Counted from the first letter of the stretch, positions 9,901 through 19,120 are shown. The stretch: 64,000 nt of DNA from Streptomyces asoensis (GCF_016860545.1 NZ_BNEB01000001.1:62001-126000), one strand, 5' to 3'. The notes: generated by a model not told the origin, from the letters alone. Made by a program: numbers and translations.

Positions 9901-10125
9901 ATCCAGGAGGCTCGCAAGAACAGCGGCCTCGACGTCGCGGACCGCATCGCGCTCCGCTGGACCGCCACCGACCCGGCGACCGCCGACGCCCTGTCCGGCC
10001 ACGCCGGACTCATCGCCGACGAGGTCCTCGCCACGGACTTCGCCCAGGGTGAGGCGGACGACACGTTCGGCGCCCCGTTCACCGACGACGGCCTGACGCT
10101 GACCTTCCGCCTGCGCAAGGCGTAG
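6988..10125 (+). CDS. ileS: Isoleucyl-tRNA synthetase
   Basis: 1045 residues; charges tRNA-Ile with isoleucine. The class I signatures are present: PPTANGMPGAHH (HIGH-type) near residue 55 and KMSKH at 598-602. The CP1 editing domain is marked by LVWTTTPWTLVSNTAVAA, and CPRCGTG and CWRCHTA are Cys pairs of the zinc-type insertions. The C-terminal ~350 residues are the anticodon-binding domain plus the extended tail of the eukaryote-like IleS group. The start is fixed by GGAGGA seven bases upstream, which the T-box controls. Monocistronic, with a strong terminator at 10137-10184. Confidence 0.98.
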   Translation: MTQYRQVPAQVDLPALEHAVLDFWREQKIFAKSLEQSEGRPEWVFYEGPPTANGMPGAHHIEARVFKDVFPRFRTMRGYHVARKAGWDCHGLPVELAVEKELGFSGKQDIETYGIAEFNAKCRESVTRHTDAFTELTTRMGYWVDLDDAYRTMDPEYVESVWWSLKEIFGKGLLVQDHRVAPWCPRCGTGLSDHELAQGYETVVDPSVYVRFPLTSGPLAGEAALLVWTTTPWTLVSNTAVAAHPEVTYVVATDGEEKLVVAEPLLAKALGEGWETTGQTFTGAEMERWTYQRPFELVEFPEPAHYVVNAEYVTTEDGTGLVHQSPAFGEDDLKVCRAYGLPVVNPVRPDGTFEESVPLVGGVFFKKADERLTEDLQERGLLFRHVPYEHSYPHCWRCHTALLYYAQPSWYIRTTAVKDRLLQENEKTNWFPETVKHGRFGDWLNNNIDWALSRSRYWGTPLPIWRCTEDHLTVVGSRAELTELTGTDQSELDPHRPYIDAVTFACPQEDCGQTATRVPEVIDAWYDSGSMPFAQWGYPYKNKDLFESRYPAQFISEAIDQTRGWFYTLMAVGTLVFDKSSYENVVCLGHILAEDGRKMSKHLGNTLDPIPLMDRHGADAVRWFMAAGGSPWAARRVGHGTIQEVVRKTLLTYWNTVAFQALYARTSEWAPSAADPAPADRPVLDRWLLSELHALTDQVTQALEAYDTQRAGKLLSAFVDDLSNWYVRRSRRRFWQGDKAALRTLHEVVETVTKLMAPLTPFITERVWQDLVVPVTPDAPASVHLAQWPQADLSAIEPELSKQMVLVRRLVELGRATRAESGVKTRQPLRRALIAAGGFDTLDRELHAQITEELNVESLASLSEVGGSLVDTTAKANFRALGKRFGKRVQDVAKAVANADAAALSLGLREGTASVEVDGETITLAPDEVIITETPREGWSVASDSGATVALDLEITEELRRAGLARDAIRLIQEARKNSGLDVADRIALRWTATDPATADALSGHAGLIADEVLATDFAQGEADDTFGAPFTDDGLTLTFRLRKA

Positions 10126-10136
10126 CGCGCGGGACT

Positions 10137-10184
10137 GCGACGAGGGCCCGGCATCCCCGAAGGGGGGTGCCGGGCCCTCGTCGC
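10137..10184 (+). terminator. ileS terminator
   Basis: A 17-bp perfect stem (GCGACGAGGGCCCGGCA with its complement), extended by CCCC/GGGG around a short GAA loop, begins 12 bases after the ileS stop. Between it and the next hairpin (10185-10300) I see no gene. Confidence 0.85.
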
Positions 10185-10300
10185 ATGCACGAGAGGGCCT
10201 GGAACCACAGGCCGCAAGTCCCAGCGCCGAGGGCCGGCGGTGACGGCCCTCGGTGGCCCCTGGGGCGGCTCGATGCCGTGATCGCTGTCAACACGCGTAA

Positions 10301-10342
10301 AAAGGGCGGGACCCCGGATGGTGATCCGGGGTCCCGCCCTTT
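10301..10342 (-). terminator. divIVA / dcw cluster terminator
   Basis: A 19-bp perfect inverted repeat (10301-10319 and 10324-10342) with a four-base loop. Read on the minus strand it follows the divIVA stop and is trailed by TTTTTA, a textbook intrinsic terminator that closes the whole minus-strand division cluster. Confidence 0.88.
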
Positions 10343-10377
10343 GAACGCTGCCGACGCCTAAGGCGTACTACAGGCCG

Positions 10378-11619
10378 TCAGTTGTCATCCTCGTCGATGA
10401 GGAAGCCACGCATCGGCGAGGGAGCCTGGCCCATCGGCGACGGGCCCTGCGGCCGCACCGGAGCCATCGGCTGGGTCATCGCCGGGGACATCTGCTGCTG
10501 ACCGCCGTAGGACGGAGCAGCCTGCCCCGGAGCGCCCATGCCCGGGTTGCCGTAGGACGGGGCGCCCGCGCCGGCCGGTGCCATGGAAGGCGCCGGGGAC
10601 GGCGGCAGGGAGGCCGTGGCCGGAGTGCGCGGCGGCGCGAGGGAGTCGTCGGCCTGGGTCTCCAGCTGACGCAGCTGGGACTCGAGGTACGACTTCAGAC
10701 GCGTCCGGTACTCGCGCTCGAAGCCACGCAGGTCCTCGACCTTGCGCTCCAGCGTGGCGCGGGCGGACTCCAGGGAGCCCATCGCGACGCGGTGCTTCTC
10801 CTGCGCGTCCCGCTCCAGGGCGTCGGCCTTGGCACGGGCGTCGCGCTCCAGACCCTCGGCGCGGCTGCGGGCCTCACCGACGATCTTGTTGGCCTCGGAA
10901 CGCGCCTCGGCGATCGCCTGGTCGGCGGTCTGCTGGGCGAGCGAGAGGACACGGGCGGCGCTGTCGCCACCGGGGCCCTGACCGGGGCCGCCCATCGGAC
11001 CGCCCATGGGGCCGCCCATCGGGCCACCCATCTGCTGCTGCATGGGGTTCTGACCCATCGGACCCTGACCCATGGGGCCCTGGCCCATCGGACCCTGACC
11101 CATCGGACCCTGGCCCATCGGACCCTGGCCCATCGGACCCTGGCCCATCGGGCCGGGACCCTGCGGGCCACCCTGGCCGCCGCCGGGACCGGCGGGCAGC
11201 TGCGGCGCACCGCTCGGCAGCTGGGGCGGACCACCCATGGGGCCACCCATCTGCTGCTGCGGCGGGCCCGATATGCCGGCGGGCACCGGTGCACCCGGAC
11301 CTCGCATGCCCTGCTGCGGCATGCCCTGCGGAGGCATCCCCTGCTGCGGCATTCCGCCCTGCTGCATGCCGCCCTGCTGGGGCATGCCGCCCTGCTGCTG
11401 GTCCTGTTCCGGCGGCTTGCGCATGTTCTGCTGGTTCTGGGCAGCAGCGCGCGTGGCCGCGGCGAGCTTGGCACGCAGGTCTTCGTTCTCACGAAGCAGG
11501 CGGGTCAGTTCGGCTTCGACCTCGTCGAGGAAGGCATCGACCTCGTCCTCGTCATAGCCTTCTCGGAGGCGGACGGTCGTGAACTGCTTGTTCCGCACGT
11601 CCTCGGGGGTCAACGGCAT
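10378..11619 (-). CDS. divIVA: DivIVA polarity and tip-growth protein
   Basis: 413 residues. The N-terminal ~60 residues ([18 protein letters not shown], then an acidic [20 protein letters not shown] coiled coil) form the membrane-curvature-sensing DivIVA domain. A Gln/Gly/Pro/Met-rich linker carries tandem GPMGQ repeats. A second coiled coil (about residues 225-320: [18 protein letters not shown] and on) drives oligomerisation. The tail ends in [11 protein letters not shown]. In Streptomyces DivIVA is essential, marks hyphal tips, directs apical wall growth and is phosphorylated by a Ser/Thr kinase in its C-terminal part. It is the last gene of the cluster and larger than Bacillus DivIVA because of the linker. 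Confidence 0.96.
   Translation of the reverse strand: MPLTPEDVRNKQFTTVRLREGYDEDEVDAFLDEVEAELTRLLRENEDLRAKLAAATRAAAQNQQNMRKPPEQDQQQGGMPQQGGMQQGGMPQQGMPPQGMPQQGMRGPGAPVPAGISGPPQQQMGGPMGGPPQLPSGAPQLPAGPGGGQGGPQGPGPMGQGPMGQGPMGQGPMGQGPMGQGPMGQGPMGQNPMQQQMGGPMGGPMGGPMGGPGQGPGGDSAARVLSLAQQTADQAIAEARSEANKIVGEARSRAEGLERDARAKADALERDAQEKHRVAMGSLESARATLERKVEDLRGFEREYRTRLKSYLESQLRQLETQADDSLAPPRTPATASLPPSPAPSMAPAGAGAPSYGNPGMGAPGQAAPSYGGQQQMSPAMTQPMAPVRPQGPSPMGQAPSPMRGFLIDEDDN
11050..11158. repeat. Tandem 15-bp repeats inside divIVA
   Basis: About seven near-identical copies of GGACCCTGGCCCATC (some ending CATG or CATT) follow each other in frame and encode repeated MGQGP units of the DivIVA linker. They are likely to vary in copy number between strains by slippage, without shifting the frame. 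Confidence 0.9.
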
Positions 11620-11671
11620 CTCTTCACCTCAACGTAGTCGTCGGCATCGGCAAGACGGTAGTTCACATCGC

Positions 11672-11956
11672 TCACAGCCGGCTCACGATCGAGATCAGGA
11701 TGTAGACGATGATCATCAGTACGAAGAAGGACAGGTCGAGCGCCACGCCCCCGAGACGCAACGGCGGGATTACCCGCCGCAGAAGCTTGAGCGGTGGATC
11801 GGTGACAGTGTAGGTGGCCTCCAGAACGACCACCATCGCCTTGCCGGGCTGCCATGAGCGGGCGAACTGGAAGACGTAGTCCATGACCAACCGGAAGATG
11901 AGCACGATGAGGAAGACCATCAGCGCGATGTAGACGACATCCAGGACCACGCTCAT
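11672..11956 (-). CDS. sepG: YggT/YlmG-family membrane protein SepG
   Basis: 94 residues with two hydrophobic segments (about 5-25 and 70-92) separated by a conserved cytosolic loop (SDPPLK-like TDPPLKLLRRVIPPL). This is the YggT family found between sepF and divIVA in Gram-positive bacteria. In S. coelicolor the protein at this place, SepG, helps SsgB reach the division site and affects nucleoid shape. Start is ATG. The flanking gaps are under 75 bases, so it is probably co-transcribed with sepF and divIVA. Confidence 0.92.
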   Translation of the reverse strand: MSVVLDVVYIALMVFLIVLIFRLVMDYVFQFARSWQPGKAMVVVLEATYTVTDPPLKLLRRVIPPLRLGGVALDLSFFVLMIIVYILISIVSRL

Positions 11957-12027
11957 GTTCGGTGTTTCCCTCTCCCCTGTTCCGTGCCGCTCTGTACTGC
12001 TCTGTACTGCTCTTCCGGTCTTGCGTC

Positions 12028-12669
12028 TCAGCTCTGGTTGAAGAACCCGCCCTCTGCGATGCGGGCCTTGTCCTCCGCCGTGACATCGACGTTAGCAGGC
12101 GACAACAGGAACACCTTCTGCGTCACCCGCTCGATGCTGCCGTGAAGACCAAACACCAAACCGGCCGCAAAGTCGACAAGTCGCTTCGCGTCTGTGTCGT
12201 CCATCTCAGTCAGATTCATGATCACCGGGGTGCCCTCACGGAAGTGTTCCCCGATGGTACGGGCCTCGTTGTAGGTCCGGGGGTGAAGCGTGGTGATCCG
12301 GTACGGCTCTCGTTCCGACACGACCTTGGGCATGATCACCGGTGCGTTCTTCTCCAGGGACTGACGTTCTTGTGTGATGGATGCCACGGGCGCGATGCGC
12401 GCCGGACGTCCGGATTCCGCGCCCAGCGAAGCCGAACGCGCCACCGGCTCACGCGGCGCCGGCGGTTGCACGATACGCACCTCTTCGTCCCTTTGGGACT
12501 GATGTGCACCATGTGACTGATGGGACGGCTCGTGCCGCCGGTGATCCCGCTCGGGTTCCGGGTCGAGCTCGGGTTCGAAGTCGTCGTCGGGGTCGAATCC
12601 CCGGCCGTCGTACCCATCGTCCTCCACGAGGCCGAGGTAGACCGCCATCTTGCGCATCGCGCCGGCCAT
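12028..12669 (-). CDS. sepF: SepF-family cell-division protein
   Basis: 213 residues from the ATG at 12669 ([17 protein letters not shown]), an amphipathic membrane-targeting start. A long acidic/His-rich linker follows, then the SepF domain (about residues 120-205: [48 protein letters not shown]). SepF tethers FtsZ to the membrane and bundles it; Actinobacteria lack FtsA and ZipA and depend on SepF. The frame continues 32 codons upstream, but GGAGG near 12680 and the conserved MAGAM start support this choice. Confidence 0.95.
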   Translation of the reverse strand: MAGAMRKMAVYLGLVEDDGYDGRGFDPDDDFEPELDPEPERDHRRHEPSHQSHGAHQSQRDEEVRIVQPPAPREPVARSASLGAESGRPARIAPVASITQERQSLEKNAPVIMPKVVSEREPYRITTLHPRTYNEARTIGEHFREGTPVIMNLTEMDDTDAKRLVDFAAGLVFGLHGSIERVTQKVFLLSPANVDVTAEDKARIAEGGFFNQS

Positions 12670-12797
12670 TCTCTGAGTCCTCCGCTCTGTGGTGGATCGA
12701 CTTCCGACTGCCAAGTCCCGCGATCCACGTGGCCCTTGTGTCCGCCTTTCGGCGGTAATGACCATATTTTCTGCTGTGGTCCGACTTCCTGGCGACG

Positions 12798-13523
12798 TTA
12801 CCCGAGCCTGGCGCGGACTCCGAGTACCGCGGTGCCGACGCGTACATGTGTCGCTCCGGCCGCCACGGCCTCCTCGAGGTCCGCACTCATCCCTGCCGAC
12901 ACCATGTTCGCAGCAGGATGGGTCCGGCGCAGGTCAGTCGACAAATCCATCAACCGCCCGAAAGCCTCGCGCCGTCGCCCGGCGTACTCCCCGCTCAAGG
13001 GTGCGACGGTCATCAGTCCGTCGAGCCGCAGCCCCGGCGAACCGGCGACCAGAGCCGCCAACTCCTCGACACCGCCCGGTGCGACGCCGCCCCGCTCGCC
13101 CCGCTCCTCGGCCCCCGCGTCGAGCGCCACCTGGAGCAGACAGCCCACCTCGCGGCCGGCCCGTACGGCCTCCTTCGACAGGGCCGTCACCAGCCTGGCC
13201 CGGTCGACGGACTGCACCACGTCCGCGTAACCGACCACGGAGCGCACCTTGTTGGTCTGCAACTGGCCCACGAAGTGCCAGCTCAGCGGCAGCTCGGAGC
13301 ATTCGGCGGCCTTGGGGGCCGCGTCCTGGTCCTTGTTCTCGGCGACGTGACGCACGCCGAGTCCGGACAGCAGGCGCACATCGCTCGCCGGGTAGGTCTT
13401 GGTGACCACGATCAGGGTCACCTCGTCCCGCTCCCGGCCGGCGGCCGCGCACGCGTCGGCGATGCGCTGCTCCACTTTCGCCAGGTTCGCGGCGAGTTCA
13501 CCCTTACGGTCCGTCATGTTCAT
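12798..13523 (-). CDS. YggS/PLPBP-family pyridoxal-phosphate homeostasis protein
   Basis: 241 residues with a type III (alanine-racemase-like) PLP barrel: [15 protein letters not shown] contains the PLP lysine, and [23 protein letters not shown] and VRVGTAVLG are family signatures. These proteins bind PLP without a known reaction and affect vitamin B6 and amino-acid balance. I start at ATG 13523, whose ATGA overlaps the pgeF stop; six bases downstream another ATG is possible. Confidence 0.93.
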   Translation of the reverse strand: MNMTDRKGELAANLAKVEQRIADACAAAGRERDEVTLIVVTKTYPASDVRLLSGLGVRHVAENKDQDAAPKAAECSELPLSWHFVGQLQTNKVRSVVGYADVVQSVDRARLVTALSKEAVRAGREVGCLLQVALDAGAEERGERGGVAPGGVEELAALVAGSPGLRLDGLMTVAPLSGEYAGRRREAFGRLMDLSTDLRRTHPAANMVSAGMSADLEEAVAAGATHVRVGTAVLGVRARLG

Positions 13524-14251
13524 CGGTCCAGCCAGACATATCCCGCGAGTCGCCCCGTGGAGCGGTCGCGGCGGTACGAGAAGTGATCCTTCGACTCCCG
13601 CGTGCACACCGGCGAACGCTCCCGGTCGTGCACCCCGAGCCGGTCGAGCTGCGCGTGCACCCCGGCGATCACGTCGACCGCGGGAGTTCCCCAGCTCGTG
13701 TCGGCGTGCGCGGCCGGTTCGACGGCGGCCACCTCGGCGCGCATCGCCTCCGGCACCTCGTAGCACCGTCCGCACACGGCGGGTCCGGTGCGGGCGACGA
13801 TCCGGGCGGGGTCGGCGCCGAGCGACTCCATCGCGTCGATCGCCGCGGGCACGATGCCCTTGACCATCCCGGGCCGCCCGGCGTGCGCGGCCGCGACCAC
13901 CCCGGCGACGGGGTCGGCGAGCAGCACCGGCACGCAGTCCGCCGTCAGGACGGCGAGGGCGAGTCCGCGGGTGGCGGTGACCACGCCGTCGACCGGCGGG
14001 GTGAGCCCGGTGGTCCACGGTCCCTCGACCTCGGCGACGTCGTTGCCGTGGACCTGGTTCATCCAGACGACCCGGCCGGGCTCGAGTCCGAGCGACGCGG
14101 CGGCCAGTTCGCGGTTGGTGCGTACGGCGTCCGGGTCGTCGCCGACCGCTCCGCCGAGGTTGAGCTCCTCATACGGAGCGGCGCTCACCCCGCCCCACCG
14201 GTCGGTGAAGGCGAAGTGCGCGCCGCTCACGCTCTCGCGCTGTCCTATCAC
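13520..14251 (-). CDS. pgeF: PgeF/YfiH-family multicopper-oxidase-fold protein
   Basis: 243 residues of the YfiH (DUF152) family: [25 protein letters not shown] and [13 protein letters not shown] carry the conserved His/Cys metal ligands; most relatives read HAGWRG at the last motif. Members have been linked to peptidoglycan precursor editing (PgeF) and to purine nucleoside hydrolysis. The GTG start lies in a GTGA overlap with the ftsZ stop, so it is coupled to ftsZ. Placement within the dcw cluster favours the cell-wall role, which is inference. Confidence 0.9.
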   Translation of the reverse strand: MIGQRESVSGAHFAFTDRWGGVSAAPYEELNLGGAVGDDPDAVRTNRELAAASLGLEPGRVVWMNQVHGNDVAEVEGPWTTGLTPPVDGVVTATRGLALAVLTADCVPVLLADPVAGVVAAAHAGRPGMVKGIVPAAIDAMESLGADPARIVARTGPAVCGRCYEVPEAMRAEVAAVEPAAHADTSWGTPAVDVIAGVHAQLDRLGVHDRERSPVCTRESKDHFSYRRDRSTGRLAGYVWLDR

Positions 14252-15444
14252 TTCAGGAAGTCCGGCACGTCCAGCTCCTCGGCCGCACTGTCGGAGTAGG
14301 CCCGCGACGGCGGGACCGGCGGGGCGACCGGCAGGTCGGCCACCGGCTCGGGAGCCGGCGCCGGCTCCTCCTTCGGCGTCACGCTGCCGAGCGAGCCGAA
14401 GGACGGCCGGCTCTCAGGCTGCCGTACCGGGGTGGGCTCGTCGCGCCGGGCCGAGGCCGAGGACGAACCGATGACGGTCTCCCGGCGGGCCGGGGGCTGG
14501 CCCCCGTCGAAGCCCGCCGCGATGACGGTGACCCGGACCTCGTCGCCGAGCGCGTCGTCGATGACCGCGCCGAAGATGATGTTGGCCTCGGGGTGCGCGG
14601 CCTCGCTGACCAGCTGGGCGGCCTCGTTGATCTCGAACAGGCCGAGATCGGAGCCGCCGGAGATGGAGAGCAGGACGCCCCGGGCGCCGTCGATGGAGGC
14701 CTCGAGGAGCGGCGAGGAGATCGCCATCTCGGCGGCGGCCACCGCGCGGTCGTCGCCGCGGGCCGAGCCGATGCCCATGAGGGCCGAACCGGCCTCGGAC
14801 ATGACCGACTTGACGTCGGCGAAGTCGAGGTTGATCAGACCGGGGGTGGTGATGAGGTCGGTGATGCCCTGGACGCCGGAGAGCAGGACCTGGTCGGCCG
14901 ACTTGAAGGCGTCGAGGACCGAGACCTGGCGGTCCGAGATGGACAGCAGCCGGTCGTTGGGGATGACGATGAGGGTGTCGACCTCTTCGCGGAGTTCGGC
15001 GATGCCGTCCTCGGCCTGGTTGGCGCGGCGCCGGCCCTCGAAGGTGAAGGGGCGGGTGACCACGCCGATGGTGAGGGCGCCGAGGTTGCGCGCGATGTTG
15101 GCCACGACGGGTGCGCCGCCGGTGCCGGTGCCGCCGCCCTCTCCGGCCGTCACGAAGACCATGTCGGCCCCCTTGAGGACCTCCTCGATCTCCTCGCGGT
15201 GGTCCTCGGCGGCCTTGCGGCCGACGGCCGGGTTGGCGCCGGCGCCGAGTCCGCGCGTGAGTTCACGGCCGACGTCGAGCTTGACGTCGGCGTCGCTCAT
15301 CAACAGCGCCTGCGCGTCGGTGTTGATGGCGATGAACTCGACGCCCTTGAGACCGACCTCGATCATCCGGTTGATGGCATTGACACCACCGCCGCCGACA
15401 CCGATGACTTTGATGACTGCGAGGTAGTTCTGCGGTGCTGCCAC
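14248..15444 (-). CDS. ftsZ: Cell-division GTPase FtsZ
   Basis: 398 residues. The tubulin-like GTPase domain starts [24 protein letters not shown]; the GTP-binding T4 loop [15 protein letters not shown] lies near residues 100-114, and [11 protein letters not shown] is the T7 catalytic loop. A linker rich in Pro/Arg ends in the conserved tail DVPDFLK that binds partners such as SepF. Polymerises into the ladders of Z-rings that cut aerial hyphae into spores. GTG start. The upstream 277 bases hold its own promoters. The stop overlaps pgeF. Confidence 0.99.
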   Translation of the reverse strand: MAAPQNYLAVIKVIGVGGGGVNAINRMIEVGLKGVEFIAINTDAQALLMSDADVKLDVGRELTRGLGAGANPAVGRKAAEDHREEIEEVLKGADMVFVTAGEGGGTGTGGAPVVANIARNLGALTIGVVTRPFTFEGRRRANQAEDGIAELREEVDTLIVIPNDRLLSISDRQVSVLDAFKSADQVLLSGVQGITDLITTPGLINLDFADVKSVMSEAGSALMGIGSARGDDRAVAAAEMAISSPLLEASIDGARGVLLSISGGSDLGLFEINEAAQLVSEAAHPEANIIFGAVIDDALGDEVRVTVIAAGFDGGQPPARRETVIGSSSASARRDEPTPVRQPESRPSFGSLGSVTPKEEPAPAPEPVADLPVAPPVPPSRAYSDSAAEELDVPDFLK

Positions 15445-15721
15445 GTCGAAGGCCTCTCGCCTCGAGTTACGTGTCGTCGCCTCGCAGGTGATGCGATCCG
15501 ACGACTGATGCCGAATGGGACGGTCCGTTTCGCCGACCCGAACCCTAACGCTGAAGTTTAGGGTTACCAGTGTGTCCGTTCCTTGGAGTCTTCTGAACAG
15601 GACACTAAGTCGACAAGCGGCGCCCGTTCAACGAACACGCCGAACCTCCCGTTTTTCTTTTCACCCTATGTGATCAGCCATGTCACTGCCCAACCAGGGT
15701 GCTGGCCTGCGCGGATGTGCG
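15445..15721 (-). promoter_or_regulatory. ftsZ upstream regulatory region
   Basis: A comparatively AT-rich 277-base gap. It has an inverted repeat AACCCTAA (15541-15548) / TTAGGGTT (15558-15565). Read on the minus strand there are two TAGGGT hexamers (complements at 15542-15547 and 15663-15668), a usual Streptomyces -10 form. In S. coelicolor ftsZ has several promoters in this gap, one needed for sporulation septation. I cannot assign individual starts here. Confidence 0.6.
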
Positions 15722-16516
15722 TCAACTCCCCGCTGACGCGGGGGCCGTGGGAGCGCTGACATCGAAGTGCCGCGCGGACGGGGCGGCTTTCATGAGAGCG
15801 GTGAGTGTACGGCCTTTCGCCGCGCTCTTCTCGGCGCTCCCCCAGGCCACCGTCCGGCCCCCGCTGAGCTGGAGCGAGATGTCGTCGTAGGAACGGACCT
15901 TGACGGTCCGGGTGGCGCGGGCGACGGGCGCAGGGAGGGAACCCGCGGCCTTCACGGCCTCCCGGACCAGCCGGGCCTCGCCGAAACGGCGCAGACTCGC
16001 GGCGGCCGAACGCGAGGAGGAAACGGCCATGTCGAGCAGCGGGACGCCTTTCGGGGCCGTGGAAACCGTGGCGAAACGGACGCCTTCGTCGTCCACTTCC
16101 ACGAAGTTCGACCCTTTTCGCACCAGCAGGACCGGCGTACGCTCCGTCACTTTCAGGCCGATTCCATGGGGCCAGGAACGGACCACGTCGACCGAGTCGA
16201 TCCGGGGCAGTTCCCGGCGCAGCCGGGCCGCGATCGCGTCGGTGTCGACGGACACCAGCGGCGACCCGACCGGTACGGCGGCGGCCCGGCGCACCTGCTG
16301 CGGCGTGAGCACGTCGGTGCCGGACACGGCGACCCGCTCGACGCGCAGCCACTGCGAGCCGTACAGCACCCAGCCGGTGCCGCCGCCGAGCAGGACGACC
16401 GCCAGCACGAGAATGATGATCATACGAAGCCGACGCGGCCCCAGCCTCCGGAGGAGGGGCGGGCCGGACGACTCCTGCTGGCGTGCACCGCGCTCGGCGG
16501 TGGCGGATCCGGCCAC
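15722..16516 (-). CDS. ftsQ: Cell-division protein FtsQ
   Basis: 264-residue bitopic membrane protein of the divisome. A basic cytoplasmic start is followed by one membrane helix (about residues 33-56, IIILVLAVVLLGGGTGWVLYG), then the POTRA domain (WLRVERVAVSGTDVLTPQQVRRAA) and the beta domain containing IDSVDVVRSWPHGIGLKVTERTPV. It bridges early and late division proteins with FtsL and DivIC. GTG start. It lies 27 bases after murG. Confidence 0.96.
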   Translation of the reverse strand: MAGSATAERGARQQESSGPPLLRRLGPRRLRMIIILVLAVVLLGGGTGWVLYGSQWLRVERVAVSGTDVLTPQQVRRAAAVPVGSPLVSVDTDAIAARLRRELPRIDSVDVVRSWPHGIGLKVTERTPVLLVRKGSNFVEVDDEGVRFATVSTAPKGVPLLDMAVSSSRSAAASLRRFGEARLVREAVKAAGSLPAPVARATRTVKVRSYDDISLQLSGGRTVAWGSAEKSAAKGRTLTALMKAAPSARHFDVSAPTAPASAGS

Positions 16517-16543
16517 GCTCCCCTGTCCTTTCGTGAGTCGTGC

Positions 16544-17641
16544 CTAACGGCGCGCGCGGGAGGCCGCGATGGCCTCGTACACCATGCCGACGAGGAGGTC
16601 GTCGGCGTCCCTGCGGCCGAACTCGCTGGCCGCGCGGGACATCTCGTACAGCCGGTGCGGGTCGGCGAGGACGGGCAGCACGGTCTCGCGGACCCACTCG
16701 GGGGTCAGTTCCGCGTCGTCGACCAGCAGTCCGCCGCCCGCCTTGACCACCGGCTGGGCGTTGAGCCGCTGTTCGCCGTTGCCGATGGGCAGCGGGACGT
16801 AGGCGGCCGGGAGTCCGACGGCGGAGAGCTCGGCGACGGTCATCGCGCCCGCGCGGCAGAGCATCATGTCGGCGGCGGCGTACGCGAGGTCCATGCGCTC
16901 CACGTACGGTACCGGGATGTAGGGGGGCATCCCGGGCATCTGCTGCACGTGCGGCAGTTCGTTCTTGGGGCCGACCGCGTGCAGGATCTGGATGCCCGCC
17001 TGCTGGAGCCAGGGCGCGACCTGCTGGACGACCTCGTTGAGGCGGCGGGCGCCCTGCGAACCGCCGGAGACCAGCAGGGTCGGCAGGTTGGGGTCGAGGC
17101 CGAACATGTGCCGGGCCTCGGGACGGGCCGCGGCGCGGTCCAGGGTAGCGATGGAGCGGCGCAGCGGGATGCCGATGTAGCGGGCGTCCCGGAGCTTGCT
17201 GTCGGGCGTGGAGACGGCGACCCGGGCCGCGTAGCGGGAGCCGATCTTATTGGCCAGTCCGGGACGGGCGTTCGCCTCGTGGACGACGATCGGCACACCG
17301 AGGCGCTTGGCGGCCAGGTAGCCGGGCAGCGCGACGTACCCGCCGAAGCCGACGACGGCGTCCGCCTTGGTGCGCTCCAGGATCTGCTCGGCGGCCTTGA
17401 TCGTGCCGCGCAGCCGGCCCGGGACGGTGATCAGTTCAGGGGTGGGCTTGCGCGGCAGCGGCACGGCGGGGATCAGCGCGAGCTCGTAGCCCCGCTGCGG
17501 AACGAGCGTGGTCTCCAGGCCGCGCTCCGTACCCAGGGCCGTGATCCCCACAGTGGGGTCCTGCCTGCGCAGGGCGTCCGCGAGGGCCAGCGCGGGCTCG
17601 ATGTGGCCGGCGGTCCCCCCACCAGCGAGTACGACATGCAC
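16544..17641 (-). CDS. murG: UDP-GlcNAc transferase MurG (lipid II synthesis)
   Basis: 365 residues. Adds GlcNAc from UDP-GlcNAc to lipid I on the inner membrane face, making lipid II. The GT-B fold opens with VVLAGGGTAGHIEPALALA (the glycine-rich loop), followed by DAVVGFGGYVALPGYLAA. The donor site contains VSGGSQGARRLNE and CRAGAMTVAELSAVGLPA. GTG start; only six bases separate it from the ftsW stop. Confidence 0.98.
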   Translation of the reverse strand: MHVVLAGGGTAGHIEPALALADALRRQDPTVGITALGTERGLETTLVPQRGYELALIPAVPLPRKPTPELITVPGRLRGTIKAAEQILERTKADAVVGFGGYVALPGYLAAKRLGVPIVVHEANARPGLANKIGSRYAARVAVSTPDSKLRDARYIGIPLRRSIATLDRAAARPEARHMFGLDPNLPTLLVSGGSQGARRLNEVVQQVAPWLQQAGIQILHAVGPKNELPHVQQMPGMPPYIPVPYVERMDLAYAAADMMLCRAGAMTVAELSAVGLPAAYVPLPIGNGEQRLNAQPVVKAGGGLLVDDAELTPEWVRETVLPVLADPHRLYEMSRAASEFGRRDADDLLVGMVYEAIAASRARR

Positions 17642-17647
17642 CGAAAT

Positions 17648-19012
17648 TCACCGCTCTCCGGACGAGCGCGCCGCCGAGGCACGCCGTCGCATCGTGTTCC
17701 ATCTCCGGGGACTCCGGACGAACGCGGATCCCCCAGTCCCCCGCTTTCTACCAAAGCGGGGGTGCCGCATCGCAAGCGCCGCCCGCGCAGCGGGCTCGTC
17801 GCGTGCGAAGGCGATCAGCAGCCCGATGGCGAACATGGTCGGCAGCAGGGCGGAACCCCCGTAGGAGAACAGCGGGAGAGGGACGCCGGCGATCGGCAGC
17901 AGGCCGAGCACCGCACCGATGTTGATCACTGCCTGAGCGGTGATCCAGGTGGTCACGCCTCCCGCGGCATACCTGACGAAGGGGTCCTCCGTGCGTCCGG
18001 CCACGCGGATACCCGCATAGCCTAGAGCCGCGAACAGGGCGAGTACCGACAGCGTCCCCGCGAGACCCAGTTCCTCGCCGGTGACGGCGAAGATGAAGTC
18101 GGTGTGCGCTTCGGGCAGTTGGCCCCATTTCTCCACACTCGCCCCCAGCCCCGAGCCGAAGATGCCGCCCGAGGCCAGGGCGTAGATCCCGTGCACCGCC
18201 TGCCAGCAGGCGTCACCCGGGCCGGGATCGGTCGCGCCGATGCACTGCAACCGGGCCATCCGGTTCGGGCTGGTCTTGATGAGGATCACACCGAGGGTGG
18301 CGGCGATCGACAGCACCCCGACGAAGAGCCGCGTGGGCGCCCCGGCCAGCCAGAGCAGTCCGAACAGGATCGCCGTGAGGATGATCGCCGTGCCCATGTC
18401 GCCGCCGAGCATGATCAGTCCGAGCAGCATGAAGGCGACCGGGACCAGCGGCACGAGCATGTGCTTCCACTGGGCGAGGAGGTTCTTCTCCTGTTTGCGG
18501 GCGAGCAGGTCGGCGCTCCACAGCACCAGCGCGAGCTTGCCGAACTCGCTGGGCTGGATCTGGAAGGAGCCGCCGAGCGAGATCCAGTTCTGGTTGCCGT
18601 TGACCGACATCCCTATCCCCGGTACCTGCACGAGCGCCATCATGAAGACGGCGCCCGCGAGGATGGGGTAGGCGAGCCCACGGTGCAGTTTCACCGGCAT
18701 CCGGGAGGCGAGCAGCAGCAGCGCGGCCCCGATGGAGGCGGCCAGGAACTGTTTGCGGAAGAAGAAGGATCCGGGCAACGACATCTGGAGCGCGGTGATC
18801 TGGGAGGCCGAGTAGACCATCACCAGCCCCAGCACCGTGATCAGCAGGCTGCCGCCGAAGATCAGGTAGTAGGCGGTGAGCGGACGGTCCCAGGCCTTGC
18901 GCAGCCGGGTGTGGAGCCGGCGTACGGGGTTGTCGCGGCGCGTGCGCGAGGCACCGGCGGGTCTGCGGACGGCCCGCTGGACGGGCGGACGCCCGGTACG
19001 GCTACCGGGCAT
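17648..19012 (-). CDS. ftsW: SEDS-family peptidoglycan polymerase FtsW
   Basis: 454 residues with about ten membrane helices. FtsW polymerises glycan strands from lipid II at the septum in concert with FtsI. Signatures: VYSASQ in TM1, NQNWISLGGSFQIQPSEFGK in the large loop, EELGLAGTLSV, and PLFSYGGSALLPTMFAIG near the end. The N-terminal 40 residues are a basic extension and the last 40 are cytoplasmic. ATG start. Division in Streptomyces requires FtsW although vegetative growth does not. Confidence 0.97.
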   Translation of the reverse strand: MPGSRTGRPPVQRAVRRPAGASRTRRDNPVRRLHTRLRKAWDRPLTAYYLIFGGSLLITVLGLVMVYSASQITALQMSLPGSFFFRKQFLAASIGAALLLLASRMPVKLHRGLAYPILAGAVFMMALVQVPGIGMSVNGNQNWISLGGSFQIQPSEFGKLALVLWSADLLARKQEKNLLAQWKHMLVPLVPVAFMLLGLIMLGGDMGTAIILTAILFGLLWLAGAPTRLFVGVLSIAATLGVILIKTSPNRMARLQCIGATDPGPGDACWQAVHGIYALASGGIFGSGLGASVEKWGQLPEAHTDFIFAVTGEELGLAGTLSVLALFAALGYAGIRVAGRTEDPFVRYAAGGVTTWITAQAVINIGAVLGLLPIAGVPLPLFSYGGSALLPTMFAIGLLIAFARDEPAARAALAMRHPRFGRKRGTGGSAFVRSPRRWNTMRRRASAARSSGER

Positions 19013-19120
19013 CTGCCGCTCCAGGCGGCGTGCCGCAGCCGCGGTGGTCGGCTGCCGCGCCGTACGTCGGCCGTGACGGTCCCACGCGTCCCTCCCTAGG
19101 TCGCCCGGCAGGCGGCCGGG

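Noticed and set aside
5266..10002. 1578-codon open frame on the minus strand across ileS
   Set aside because: It is the real DksA-like gene extended by an antisense frame of ileS; high GC keeps antisense frames open. The upstream part has shadow composition (Arg/Gly/Val-rich, no domain).
11050..11158. Possible CRISPR-like tandem repeat
   Set aside because: Units are contiguous with no spacers and encode in-frame DivIVA linker repeats.
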